Below, in pieces: positions 53,767 to 64,000 of a DNA stretch of 64,000 bases. The notes beneath the pieces were generated by a model, which did not search any database, was not told where the DNA came from, and was given only the letters and a program-made list of their open reading frames with translations. Location: positions 4,030,001-4,094,000 of the forward strand of contig JAZGTN010000059.1 of assembly GCA_037783415.1 (NCBI GenBank), written 5' to 3'. The translations under genes and the position numbers were made by a program. The stretch is from Leptasterias polaris. Its lineage: Eukaryota > Echinodermata > Asteroidea > Forcipulatida > Asteriidae. Each line of letters opens with the position of its first letter. Position 1 is the first letter of the stretch.

Positions 53767-55246
53767 TGATTTCCCAAGATGGTAGTGGGATGAAGCACAA
53801 TGTTGGTGGAAGAAAAAGGCAGAATGTTGATATAACAAAATAATAAAAAACTTTATCAGCAAGTTAGAATTTGGAAATCTTGTGTCACAAACAATGATAG
53901 TGTAAATTGATAAAACCTTTGATGAACACTTTTTCATACTTTTCACATGAAATATTAAGTTGTGTTAAAGTTGAGTAAAGCACTGCTTATAGCAGTGTCT
54001 ATACACACACATTGGTGTGGGGTAAAAAAAAAAGTAATTATATTCTTTACTCAGGAAGCAATTTCTTATGCAGGTATTTTAAATTGTTGCTGTGCGGTTC
54101 AGCCCGCACTCTGTACACATCGAGGAAAGTAATTCGGAGTAATAAAGTGACAATTGTCTTTTAATATAAAAATATCTTTTATAAAAAGGTTATTTGTTTG
54201 AACATCCAAAACACCCAAGGCAAGTTAAGACTAGAGCTAGGTGAACACATTTACTTAGCTGGTTTAAACCATCGACTGGCCCGTAGGCAATGCGATTTGA
54301 ATTTTGTATCGCTTGGCTTCATAAAAAATGGGCCCGATCGACGTGTGGCCAATGATTCAGCGCTTGGCTACACAAGTGGGGCTCAGTTAGTAACAGCGTC
54401 GCAGCACATCATATACATACAGATACACTTTATTTTGTGTTTACTTTAGAAACACTTTTAATTTCATTCAGTCAAACACCCCCATCACCACACTTTGAAA
54501 ACATAAAACCTAAACCAATTGTAAAATATTTTAGTTGATATTATTTATACCAGAAACACATTTTACCTCACTAACTGCCGGTGAAAACTTTTCGACTCGG
54601 AGTGTGCAGCACAACCAAAATTTCAAAGAAGGCGGTAAAGGCAGTAAGGTTGTAATTTGCGCCCTCTTGCTTCAGCTCGAAAACATTGACATTTCTAATA
54701 ATTTTGTAGAAATAAGTATTTCTTCGCAGGTTTTTTTTTGCAATTATTTCTTTGAAATCTAAATTTGTATATTATATCAATTAATGGTATATAAACAGAC
54801 AAATCTATTTTATTAAAATGTTAGATATATAAGAAAAAAAATTAAAAATAAAATAAAAATAAATAAATAAAACCTGAATGAACAATTGGTGGCGCTTTAG
54901 AAACAAATTTCCTTTCGTGCAAAGTTGTCTGACGTCTGCTCACTGTTCCTGCTGATGTATAAACGTTTACTATGTTATGTACAGTATGTTCGTGTTTTGT
55001 GCAAAAGTACGGGTCCATCAAGCAGCAGCTAGCCTAATAGCCAGCCAACCAAGGCCATCACATTCACACTCTGAACCCCCTGCTCGACTGCCCATCCCAG
55101 GTGCTAAACTACCTCCGTGCTTCTACCTAGAAAATTTCAGCAGACGTAGAAATATTTTCTGCATGTTGGTACCGAGAGAGTTCTTTGAGTTTGAGTTTGA
55201 GTTTGACGACTTTTTCTGACGAGATTTCCCCCTGACAAGTGGCAGC

Positions 55247-58200
55247 ATGAGCATGGGACTTGAAATTCTTGGTTTTACGATTGATCCTTTTCTCGTAGTG
55301 GCATACATAGCCGGTAAGTAATGAATTGTTCTGACTTTACGTTCGGTATTTTGTTTTTGCACTGAACTGGACTTGCCTTGGATTGTGGGAAAGCACTCGT
55401 GCAGGGTTAACCGGTTGTCTGTTGTATTGAAATAAGAAACAGTGCTTTGGTCATGGTCCAGTTTCGTATGGGGGTGTATGCTAAACCCTTGTGGGCGTGG
55501 CAACCCCCAACTTTATCCTGACGCTTGAAATTGTAAATTTTTACTACCACATCATTTAACAATTTAGGCTCTATTAAAAATGTTTTCTGTGCATGTCCCA
55601 ACAATGTTTACATTAAGTGACTATATATGCGCCCAGATATTGTCCAGCATTATTTTGACTTTGACTTTTTGAGTCCTTATTTATAGCTACCCAGTAACAT
55701 TTATGCTTTTCTTTAGCTAGGAGCATGGCAACTTGATCTCAATGCTCAAAGTGTCCAATATTTAATACCACACCATCCAAAATATCAACAACAAAAACTA
55801 TCTGTCTACAGGTGCATTTTGCAAAATATTTTACAAATAAAGCAGCTTGACTTCTTTACTTGCCCAGATATTGTCTAGGATTACTTGAGTTTTTTAGCTA
55901 CCCAGTAATTGATTCATTTCTGTAACGTCAACCTAAGCTCTATAGGGTATGGCAACTCCCTGACTTTATCCCGACGAGCGAAAGGGTCCAACATTTACTA
56001 CCAAATCATCCAATATAAACCTATATTTTGAAAAAAGACCCCCCCCCAAAAAAAATAATAATAATAATTAATAATAATAATAAATACAAATAAATAAATG
56101 TTTTAAAATATCAAAAAACTCTAGCACCTGACCCCCTCTTTAGGTATGTGGATTGGTCAGTCCTAGGATATCAAGGAATCGACTCCCTTCTATAGAATCA
56201 TCTTTAAAATTCTTGTGAAAATTTGCGCCAAGTTATAAGTCCTGAGTGATGACTCCTTGTTTTTTTAAATTTCTTGTGTGCAGTTTCTGTGGTGATTTTG
56301 TGGTTGGTAAGAAAATACTATGATGGGGGATGGTGCTACAGTAAAGCCCGCTTGGATGGCAAGACGGCTATCGTAACGGGAGCAAACACCGGCATTGGGA
56401 AGGAGACGGCAAGAGATTTTGCCAAGAGAGGTAAATTTGTAAAACTCGCCCCTAATGAGAGACGTAGCAATTAATAGGTTCTTATATAGCACACAAATGC
56501 TAAAGGACATCAAGGTGCTTCCCAACATTATTATTCCTGTTCATCACAGGCCATAAATTCAATGAAGGCCATGGCCTACTTTTGATGTTGCCCTTGTTTT
56601 CTCATAGACTATACAAAAAATTACTATGATGGAACTGCCCTTTGCAGAATGAAAACAGCCTTGCCTTCTCAAAGAGGAAACTCCAGGCCTGCCATCGTGC
56701 ATACTTTTAAAAACCATTGTTCAAACTTATCTCTTTTTCGGTTGCAGCCCTAATATAAGACTCTCGAGTCATAGATTTCAGCATCGTGAGCTCTTTAAAC
56801 ATGAAAAAAAGAATTGCTTCTCAAATCTCATTAAGTTACGTCTCTTAATTCTTTAAAATATGATGTACATTGTACATAATGTACATATTTTGCATCGTTT
56901 GTAATTGTTATTGTTTTATTCATATTTTCTTTGTCTCATTTTCAATATAGGTGTATATGAATTATTGATAATGTTGTGAAATATTGAAAAATTGTATAAT
57001 AAATTGTTGCTTTATTTACGTTCGCTCAGGTGCAATTAACCTTTTTATATGTAACAGACAATCAGGGTTCTGCCCAGGATTTGTTTAGTGCCAGAAATTT
57101 TTTTTTCCTAGTACAGTCAAGTCAATTTCCTTTCGATCGTGCACGGAGTGGTTACACACGTGCGCCCTGCAGCTAGCTGTGCCTTGAATGTAGGCCCTCA
57201 GTGCGCGCACGCCTTTACCGCCATGAGAAAACAATTTACAGCATCTATATCATGGTGCTTACTCTGCAGTTCATTTCCGTTGTATTAAACGCTGTAGAAT
57301 AGGGTTCGCAACATGATGAAACTGGTATCATGTTATTCCAAATGTAAATCTATAATCAGCGTGACTGGAAACCATTGCAAAATCAATGCGAGTTTCGTGC
57401 GTTGGATTGTACATCGTACAGGCGGGAGGAATGCTTGATCCTGGATCATTAAAATAGACTCAAACCAAAGAAGTAGGCTACTCGAAACTTTGGATAAAAC
57501 TGTTTACTGGTAAATAATTTGTTTTACACGTTGTTCAAAATATTTTGAAGGAAATGGGCAAAAAAAAGGGAAAATGTGTGGTGGTCGGAAAACGAAAAAA
57601 TTCTGCGAGTGCCGGTCGGGAATCATGAGTGCCGGTCGGGTTTTCCGGCACCGACCACCGTGGGCAGAACCCTGGACAATTAATGAATGTTCAAATTGTT
57701 ATCACTTTTTTATAAACACCTGGACTCTGGAGAGAGATTGTCATGCATTTGAATTGCATGACAAACATTTACAGTACATTGAACTCTGAATTTTGATTCC
57801 TGCGCTAGATTGCTCGATCGTGACGCTCTTCTTCTTTGAATGTCTGATTAATTCTTCTCACTTTGGCTACTGCAGGAGCTCGTGTTATTCTTGCCTGCCG
57901 AGATCTCACCAAAGCTGAGGCGGCAGTGACCGAGATCTGTAAAGACACCGGAAGCAACAATCTGGTTTTACGGAAGCTAGACTTGGCTTCCCTCGCTTCA
58001 ATCAGAGAGTTTGCTGAGAAGATCAAGTCAGAGGAGTCCAGGCTGGATATTCTGGTCAACAATGCAGGTGGGTTGCTGTTCTGCAATGAAAAATAGGACC
58101 TACCTCATGGTTTTATGAATTAAATTGATGTATTTTTATGTTAATGCAATGATGGAAAGTCCTTTTTGTGATCATAGAAAGTGTAATTTGGGAAAACCTC

Positions 58201-61200
58201 TGTGACTTAACCCTTGAGAAACCTCACAGTTCTCTATAGTTGACGCCATGAGCCCATCAATGGCTGATTTTATTGACTTTTAGCATGTGCTTTAGTGTTG
58301 AACACTCAAGCTTGGGCAGTCCCAACTATACTTTAAGCCTCATCATCATCAGCAGTCCAGCACTCTTCTGAAGATAAGCAGAGTATAACGTTTGAAACAT
58401 CGAGACCACACCGCTCTTTTTAGAGCCAACAAAAGAGATTATTGTTGTACCTGCAAGTTTACTAGCTAGTTACTGTACTTCTTATTTTCCACACAGTGCA
58501 AAGCTTCAAATCGCTTATACTTTTTTGTTTCAAATTTTCATGATGTATGTTTTTTTCCTCTTGCAGGAATAATGATGTGCCCAGAGTGGAAGACGGAAGA
58601 TGGATTTGAGATGCAGTTTGGCGTCAACCATCTCGGCCATTTCCTCCTGACCAACCTCCTCCTGGATCTTATCAAGTCCTCCGCCCCGTCCCGCATCGTC
58701 AACGTCTCCTCACTTGTGCACAAATGGGGAAAGATGCACTGGGATGACCTTATGATGAGGTCATGTTACCATCCAATATGGACGTATGCACAGAGTAAGC
58801 TTGCTAATATCCTCTTCACCAAGGAGCTCAGCAAACGCCTTGCAGGTAGGTGGTCATGGCTGTTCTTGTTCCCGTTACCCTTGTGGGATTATTTTCAGTC
58901 AAACATTTTTTCTTCTTATTATAGCCATTAATAATTTGTTTTGTCAATGAATCTCCGTTTGGATACCCGAATGAAGACATTTTCTCATTTGCAGATTTGT
59001 CGATTTTAATGGCGCATATTTTTTTGTATGGTCATGTTTCTGAAGCACAATCAGACCGTTAGAGATCTGTTAAACAACATTCAGGAGTGAGATGAAATGC
59101 CTCACGACAATGCAATAGATTCCGTATATTTTACAAAATCTTGGCTGGTATGTGGAAGGAACATCTCTTCAACAAAAGGCATTAGGTACTCTTGTCTTTA
59201 ACCACTGATAGAGATGTGCTGAAAATCAGCGCTGATTGGCTACCAAAAGTGACTGCTCTGTGTGCACAAAACAATTTTGAGCGCCTGTATGGAGCTTGCA
59301 GGACGCTTAGTAACGCGCAAGTCAAAATGCAAATATTTTGACGTTATTCCATTTCATGTGAATCATGTTTTTTTACAAGGTCAACCTAAACTGCATTCAG
59401 TAGACATGTCACAAGATCAAAGAAGAATGAGAGGGGACCAGTTACTCTTTGACTTGATCCCTCTTTTGCGGGCTACAATACTTGAGCGGGTGCGTAGAGT
59501 GGATCGGCCACGGGCCTAATTAAAATGTGCCAGATGAACCAATTTCAGGGGTTATGAGTGAGCAAGGCGTGCTGGGGAAAAATGGCGTGGCAAGATCGAC
59601 AACCCCTGGAAATGAAGTTGCTGTGTACGCGCAACCCACCACAGTGTCTTATCACACATAGCATGTTGACGTGACTACCGCCAAATGCGCACAGAAACCC
59701 GAATGCCAGTCAATAAGACCACTGCTACGTGTTGCTGACTAGCCGAGCTACAACCCTGCCTATATCTGTGCTTGCTTTTTATTGCGTTAATCTGGAGGTT
59801 GTTGGTTCAAATCCCGCTCTGGTAAATTGTTCTTTGTTCAACCCCTCGTGTTTATTACTTGATGTAACAAAAGTGTTGCCGTTTTGCACGCTCAGGGGCC
59901 CATATCTTTACACACTCATGAATATGAAAAGTATAAATAATAATAATAATAATAACCAGTTCTTATATAGCACATTTCACAATAACGTCTCAATGCGCTT
60001 TACATTAGTGCCCTGGTCATTGGGCCAATAACATTCCTTTAATCTTTCTCAGCTCCCTGGGGAGTATACAGCCCGAGCTGCCGTGGTGGCGCTCTGAAGG
60101 CTTTTTCAAACACAATATCAACCTCTACCCTCGCAGGTACCCATTTTACCCCTGGGTGAAGAGAAGCAATTATAGCGAAGTGTCTTGCTCAAGGACACAA
60201 GCGTCACGACCAGGACTCGAACCCACACCCCGATGACTAAACCGTCAGAACTTGAATCCGATGATCTAAACCACTCGGCCATGACACGCTACATTTGAAA
60301 GGAGATGTTCATGATGTAATGGTTATTATTATTATTAGTATTACTCCTCAGATTTAAAGGCAAAGTATACTTTTGGTTTTTGGAACCGTTCCATTGTTTT
60401 AACCTCATACAAATGTAGATATATACAATTTAACTAACCTGTGAACATTTCATTTCAAAAGGTGTTCCCGATTTTGAGATATCGCCGAAAATCTGGAGCG
60501 AATATGTCCACGCAGGAAGAATAATCCCTAACAGAATTACACTGTATGAGAAACGTTACTGATAGTAACGCTTCTCAGATTCAAATTTTGGGGCATAAAA
60601 ACTGATATCTTTTCATGTAACCAAACTCTTCCGAGTGAAATGTTTCTCAAAATGCTTTTTAACATCGAAAGCTGCTGTAGGCGTCTAACCAATAAGTTTG
60701 TATTGCCATTAATTTTAAGAGTGATTACCAAACGAATACAGTACCTTCCCTAAAGTGGGACTGATCACAGCAGGCCTGTGGCTGTACACAGAATCATGAA
60801 CTCTAACCCAGTTAATGCACGTGCCTGCGCTGGCCATCACATCACAGTATGATCAGTGTTAACGACAGCGCCCTTTGTGATATGACTGCCAGCGTGTGCA
60901 GTCCCAGGTTTGCTATGATCATGGTGACAGTCCCCTGTTAACCCTTTAGAGACCATTCATTTCCGTATAATCGTCACAAAACGCCCAGACATTGCTAATA
61001 TTGTTAGTTTATTTATTGAAATTATGTCAATAAAAATGTCAACATAAATGAAATGAAAGAGAAAATTTATTGTTTACAAATTGGGATAGGCCTACTATGT
61101 CAACATACTAGATCGGAAAGTTTTATATGTGGCCATGACCTTTACTTTGACCTCTTTATGTGAATAGAAGTAGGTTAAACTTAATGGCTGTTTGTGGCCG

Positions 61201-62218
61201 CTATGGGCGTTTTGGTACAAGCCGCTTGTGGCCGCTATGGTCTCTAAACGGTTAAAGTCTGGACAAGAGTTAAGAGTAGAACGTGTTTGATTCCTCACCC
61301 AGGAAGTGGAGTTAGGACCTACTCTCTACACCCTGGGAGTGTTAATACTGAGTTGCCCCGATACATAAGTCAAAGTGTTGCATTCCCGTTGAACATCATC
61401 TTTGCCGTCGCGATGTCTGCCCCTTTCCGCATGCTTGCTCTGAAGTCACCAGTGCAAGGTGCACAGACGAGTATTTACTGTTCAGTTACTGAGGAACTCA
61501 AAGATGTCACTGGGATGTATTACAGGTGTGTACATTGTACCCGGGGCTGCCAATTTTTCTGGCTATCACTATTTTTTTGCTCAAACATGTGCTATGAGAC
61601 CAGTATCCTCACTTGGTGTATCACAGCATATGCATTTAAATAACAAGCCTATGAAATATAATCGAAGTTGCAAAAAATTAGACGAAGAAAACTCATTCTT
61701 GTTGCATAGAATTGTGTGCTTTCAGATGACCAAGAAAGGCTTTATGGCTGAAGTCTGTCACAGATTCAGATTTGTGGGTAAAAAATTACCTCTTTCTCTA
61801 AAACTACAATACTTCAAAGGGGGTCGTTTCTAACAATGTTTTACAATATCAACAACTCTCCAGTGCTCTTTACCAAGTATGTTTTTATGGTCATAAAACT
61901 TTTCAAAAGTACACCCTGCCTTTAATGCACATCATTGTAAATTGTCTTGCACAGAAAATGTTGATAAATACTACTGCTTGTAGGGTGGGGTTTTTTCAAT
62001 TAGCTTTTTCTATATGTCCTTACAGATTTTGATTACTTTGGAACCATCCTGTAGTATACACCTTGGAGTTTTTAGGTGATGAATTTGTACGTTTGTTTTT
62101 CCTTAACAGCGACTGTGCTGAAGTAAAGCCAAGTCGTCTGGCCTCAGACGAGGAGTCAGCAAGACGACTGTGGGAGCTCAGTGCAGAGTTGGTTGGCCTG
62201 GAGAAGAAAATGGAATAA
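55247..62218 (+). CDS. RDH11/12/13-like short-chain dehydrogenase, copy C (six exons, 338 aa)
   Basis: Exons are 55247-55313, 56284-56430, 57876-58067, 58567-58845, 61303-61525 and 62110-62218, with the same phases and borders as copy B. An upstream in-frame ATG gives two extra residues (MSMGLEILG) compared with B. The cofactor motif TGANTGIG is at 54-61, N156 lies in NHLGHF, RIVNVSS follows, and YAQSK carries Y209/K213. Exons 2, 3 and 4 are nearly identical to B. Exon 5 differs most, in the membrane-proximal segment after HPGSVNTEL, which may matter for substrate or membrane contact. Every catalytic position is intact, so this is a second working copy, not a pseudogene. Function is inferred as for B. 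Intron 2 has gained a hAT-like element and intron 4 an unknown segment, a SINE and a TTAA element. Confidence 0.94.
57063..57674. mobile_element. hAT-like element in intron 2 of RDH copy C
   Basis: Starts CAGGGTTCTGCCCA and ends TGGGCAGAACCCTG, perfect 14-base inverted termini, flanked by GACAAT at 57057-57062 and 57675-57680. Copy B has the uninterrupted site (ATGACAGAAAATTAAAGAATG). Repeated GTGCCGGTCGGG words lie near the right end. No transposase ORF was seen. The 6-bp duplication is short for hAT. Confidence 0.85.
59140..59636. other. Copy C-specific 0.5-kb insertion in intron 4
   Basis: Copy B runs directly from GATTCCGCATAATTTAC to GCGCAACCCACCAC, while C has about 500 extra bases between the same words. 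It contains an 85-codon ORF at 59262-59519 (from an alternative start) without a recognised domain. TAC occurs on both sides, perhaps a 3-bp target duplication. Confidence 0.6.
59710..59940 (+). mobile_element. SINE in intron 4 of RDH copy C
   Basis: B box GGTTCAAATCCCG at about 59805-59820, then CTCTGGTAAATTGTTCTTTG and TTCAACCCC. Orthologous to the more degraded copy at 47615. Confidence 0.65.
59940..60292 (-). mobile_element. Complete tRNA-derived SINE
   Basis: On the minus strand: A box TGGCCGAGTGG (60281-60271), B box GGTTCGAGTCC (60223-60213), then CCTTGAGCAAGACACTTCGC and CACCCAGGGGTAAAATGGGT. A long body follows, and the tail is GGGCACTAATGTAAAGCGCA through TATATAAGAACTGG with an ATT repeat. 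The spacing of the boxes suggests a Leu/Ser-type tRNA ancestor, and the tail suggests mobilisation by an L2/CR1-type LINE. It is absent from copy B at the matching place. Confidence 0.85.
60355..60760. repeat. Possible TTAA-type dispersed repeat
   Basis: Starts TTTAAAGGCAAAGTATACTT. A similar terminus, inverted, ends at about 61923 (AAGTACACCCTGCCTTTAA) in intron 5 of copy C. Palindromic GAGAAACGTTACTGATAGTAACGCTTCTC lies near 60548-60576. No other evidence. Confidence 0.4.
60942..61251. mobile_element. piggyBac-like MITE in intron 4 of RDH copy C
   Basis: TTAA at 60938-60941 and 61252-61255 flanks inverted termini CCCTTTAGAGACCAT and ATGGTCTCTAAACGG (one mismatch). Copy B shows the empty site (GCTAAAGTTTGGACAA). 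TTAA with a CCC start is the piggyBac pattern. The interior is AT-rich and non-coding. Confidence 0.85.
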
Positions 62219-62399
62219 AAAAAACCAGACTCAAGTCGTAGACCCACACGGATTCAGCATGTTTTCTATTGAGGGGGGTCTGGGAGATTGAAGGATGGCT
62301 TGAGGTCTTTGCATACTACATGTATATGACCGACGTCGGACTGAAAGCGCGATAACCAAGCTAACCCTATTGAGTGTGGTTTAAATTGTGGTTCTGACG

Positions 62400-63534
62400 A
62401 CTATGATATATTTCTCTATTTGATTGCTACTGTTGTGAAACTTAATCTTTTAGCCTTCAATAAAGACTCTGCTAGGGTCGAAATGTCAGACCACTAACTA
62501 ATTTTTGCAAACTTAACAATCAATTGGCTTACAGATTGAAACTAATAAATAAGTTCAGGGCAAATCTGGGTGGTGGTTTCACTTGATCTGGACACTTCCT
62601 GCTCTCAAGTTTTTTTTGTTTTTTTTGTATTGACTCAAAAAAATCTTATCAGCTGTGACGCCCCACGCCTAACTTCAGGCACTTCTTGAAAATAGTGAAA
62701 TGGCATTCAAAGTGAAGACAACTGAAACATCAGCCTTCATATCAATGTGATGTGATGTCTTAAACATTCTATATGCTGCGACATACTTACCTTACATGTC
62801 GTAATTATATTGTGTTATTTGAAAGCTCTTCTCATCTATTCGATGTGCGAACAAACCCAGTTTTGAATTTCGGCAGGAAGTGCTTGGGTTTGGTATGAAT
62901 GGTCACACAGATGATCACATGAGTTCTTTCTTTTGCAATTCTTATCTGTAGTCTAGTTTCTGTACTAATTTGTTCTGGTTAATCTTGTTCTGGTTAATCT
63001 TAAACACTGGTGAACTGGTATTCTTAGGGAGATTTGTAATTTGAAAAGTACATATATGCTGCGATTTTAGCAATGATTTTCCAAGATGCGAGTGCTGGGT
63101 GAGGCACATTGTTGGTGGAAGAAAAGGGGGGCTAGAATTTGGAAATCATATGGTGTCACAAACAATGATAGTGTAAATTGATAACACTTTTGATGTACAC
63201 TTTTTCATACTTTTCACTTTTGTATATGAAAGTTTAATAGTAAAGCACTGCGTATAGCAGTGCCTAACACACACATTGGTGTGGGGTAAAAATAAAAACA
63301 AATTATGTTCTTTACTCATGATGCAATTATTACATGGATTTGAACTTGGCCTCTTGTCTGGGAGAGCTCATTGGCATGGTCTAGTGGTTATAGGGCCGTG
63401 TCTGGCTTCGGCTGGACTGTAGCGTTATCAAGTATAGGGCGTCCTTAGCACAGTCGTAGCCGTAGGTGAAGCCGCCAATTTGAATGGTATCAAATAATAA
63501 ACCACAAGGGAAACTGACTGGATACATTTTTTAA
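62400..63534. other. 3' flank of RDH copy C
   Basis: Aligns with the flank of copy B on both sides of the LINE there, including a CTTCTCATCTATTCGATGTG block and CACACACATTGGTGTGGGGT. No gene. The duplication ends near 63340. Confidence 0.6.
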
Positions 63535-63695
63535 TGATTTTGGGTTGAACAAAGAAAAATTGACTAGAGCGGGATTTGAACCAACTGAGCTATCTTGTCA
63601 ATATCCTTGTTTGGGTTTAGCGCCGGTACGTTAATCCGGAGGTTGTTGGTTCAAATCCCGCTCTAGTCAATTTTTCTTTGTTCAACCCAAAATCA
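63535..63695. repeat. Two SINE heads in inverted orientation, 51-bp perfect arms
   Basis: Arms 63535-63585 and 63645-63695 are exact inverse copies, around 59 bases. Each arm contains the B box GGTTCAAATCCCG and the following CTCTAGTCAATTTTTCTTTG, the SINE sequence also seen at 59805. Confidence 0.9.
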
Positions 63696-63770
63696 ATTTG
63701 GATGGTAGTATGGTAGGGTTCGAGTTCGAATCCAGGTAGTAGTAGGCCCTATAGATAGTTCCCAGTAGAC

Positions 63771-63949
63771 GCCATCTTTACGGGCAAATCGCATTTTGGC
63801 TTGCAGGCGCGTCAAGCGCTCAAATTATTAACGCAGCCGCGTCATTCACTGACCAATCATGCAATGAGTTTTGTGAAATGTGCGCGTGCTGCACACCGTT
63901 CTCACGCGTAACGCATGACTGTGTGTTCCAAATTGCCCGTAAAGATGGC
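63771..63949. mobile_element. 179-bp MITE
   Basis: Perfect 17-base inverted termini, GCCATCTTTACGGGCAA (63771-63787) and its inverse (63933-63949). The interior is CpG-containing and non-coding. No clear target duplication. Confidence 0.75.
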
Positions 63950-64000
63950 CGATTTACGTCATATTGCAACCTATCTATTCATGTGGATTTATTTCCAGAG

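Larger units (their letters stand above)
41124..54075. repeat. Tandem duplication, left unit (with RDH copy B and a LINE)
   Basis: Begins near GTACACAATCGAGGAAAGT, matching 54110-54138, and ends near 54060 (TTCTTTACTCAGGAAGCAAT), matching the region around 63300-63330. It includes the whole RDH copy B with all introns. Without the 3.8-kb LINE the unit is about 9.2 kb, close to the right unit. The 41.2-42.4 kb part has no counterpart in the right unit. Confidence 0.85.
54105..63340. repeat. Tandem duplication, right unit (with RDH copy C)
   Basis: Starts at CACATCGAGGAAAGTAATTC, directly after the end of the left unit, and ends near 63340. Upstream sequence (TTTTAATTTCATTCAGTCAA at 54454 and 42468), all exons and most intron sequence align with the left unit. 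It lacks the LINE and has its own insertions at 57063, 59140, 59940 and 60942. Confidence 0.85.

Noticed and set aside
59262..59519. 85-codon ORF in intron 4 of RDH copy C as a gene
   Set aside because: It lacks an ATG at the listed start, splice support or recognised domain; kept only as part of an unexplained insertion.
59940..60292. Possible functional Leu/Ser tRNA gene
   Set aside because: A and B boxes are present, but acceptor stem pairing is poor and a SINE body with LINE-type tail follows directly.

Overview
The window is animal genomic DNA, not bacterial. Coding segments are short exons separated by kilobase introns with GT/AG borders, and the intergenic DNA is AT-rich and packed with foldback and terminal-inverted-repeat (TIR) elements, tRNA-headed SINEs and LINE pieces. 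The retinol-dehydrogenase-type genes, the LINE with a 2A-like leader and the style of the repeats suggest a marine deuterostome. I lean to an echinoderm, probably a sea star, but that is an impression from memory and not proven here.

Layout. 1-624 (minus): start of an ankyrin-repeat gene that runs off the left edge. 625-10.6 kb: no gene found, only dispersed repeats. 10.6-12.8 kb (minus): two exons of an unrecognised basic, helix-rich protein whose 5' exon carries a nonsense codon and a frame slip. 12.8-21.4 kb: repeats only, including a 1.4-kb hAT-like element with an 8-bp target duplication and a 364-bp foldback element nested in another element with a 9-bp target duplication. 21.4-29.6 kb (minus): a complete six-exon short-chain dehydrogenase of the RDH11/12/13 group (copy A). 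36.6-38.8 kb (minus): two exons of a very small membrane protein that resembles ATP synthase subunit 6.8PL. 41.1-63.3 kb (plus): a tandem duplication of a unit of about 9.2 kb, each unit holding one complete six-exon RDH-like gene (copies B and C). A full-length LINE with an intact 1133-codon ORF (endonuclease plus reverse transcriptase) sits in the 3' flank of copy B.

How it fits together. The three RDH-like genes share exon count, matching exon lengths and identical intron phases, so they are a local family. A is the older, inverted member. B and C are recent tandem copies whose introns still align. Comparing B with C gives an empty-site record of what moved after the duplication: the LINE and two small TIR elements went into B, and a hAT-like element, a piggyBac-like TTAA element, a tRNA-derived SINE and a 0.5-kb unknown segment went into C. 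A repeat family full of GGGTCA/TGACCC words, which match nuclear-receptor half-sites, occurs seven times, once inside intron 4 of copy A. That is suggestive next to retinoid-type enzymes but unproven.

Limits. All calls come from reading the sequence by eye. Exon borders were placed by reading frame, splice dinucleotides and agreement among the three paralogues. Transposon superfamily names are inferred from target-duplication length and terminal bases.
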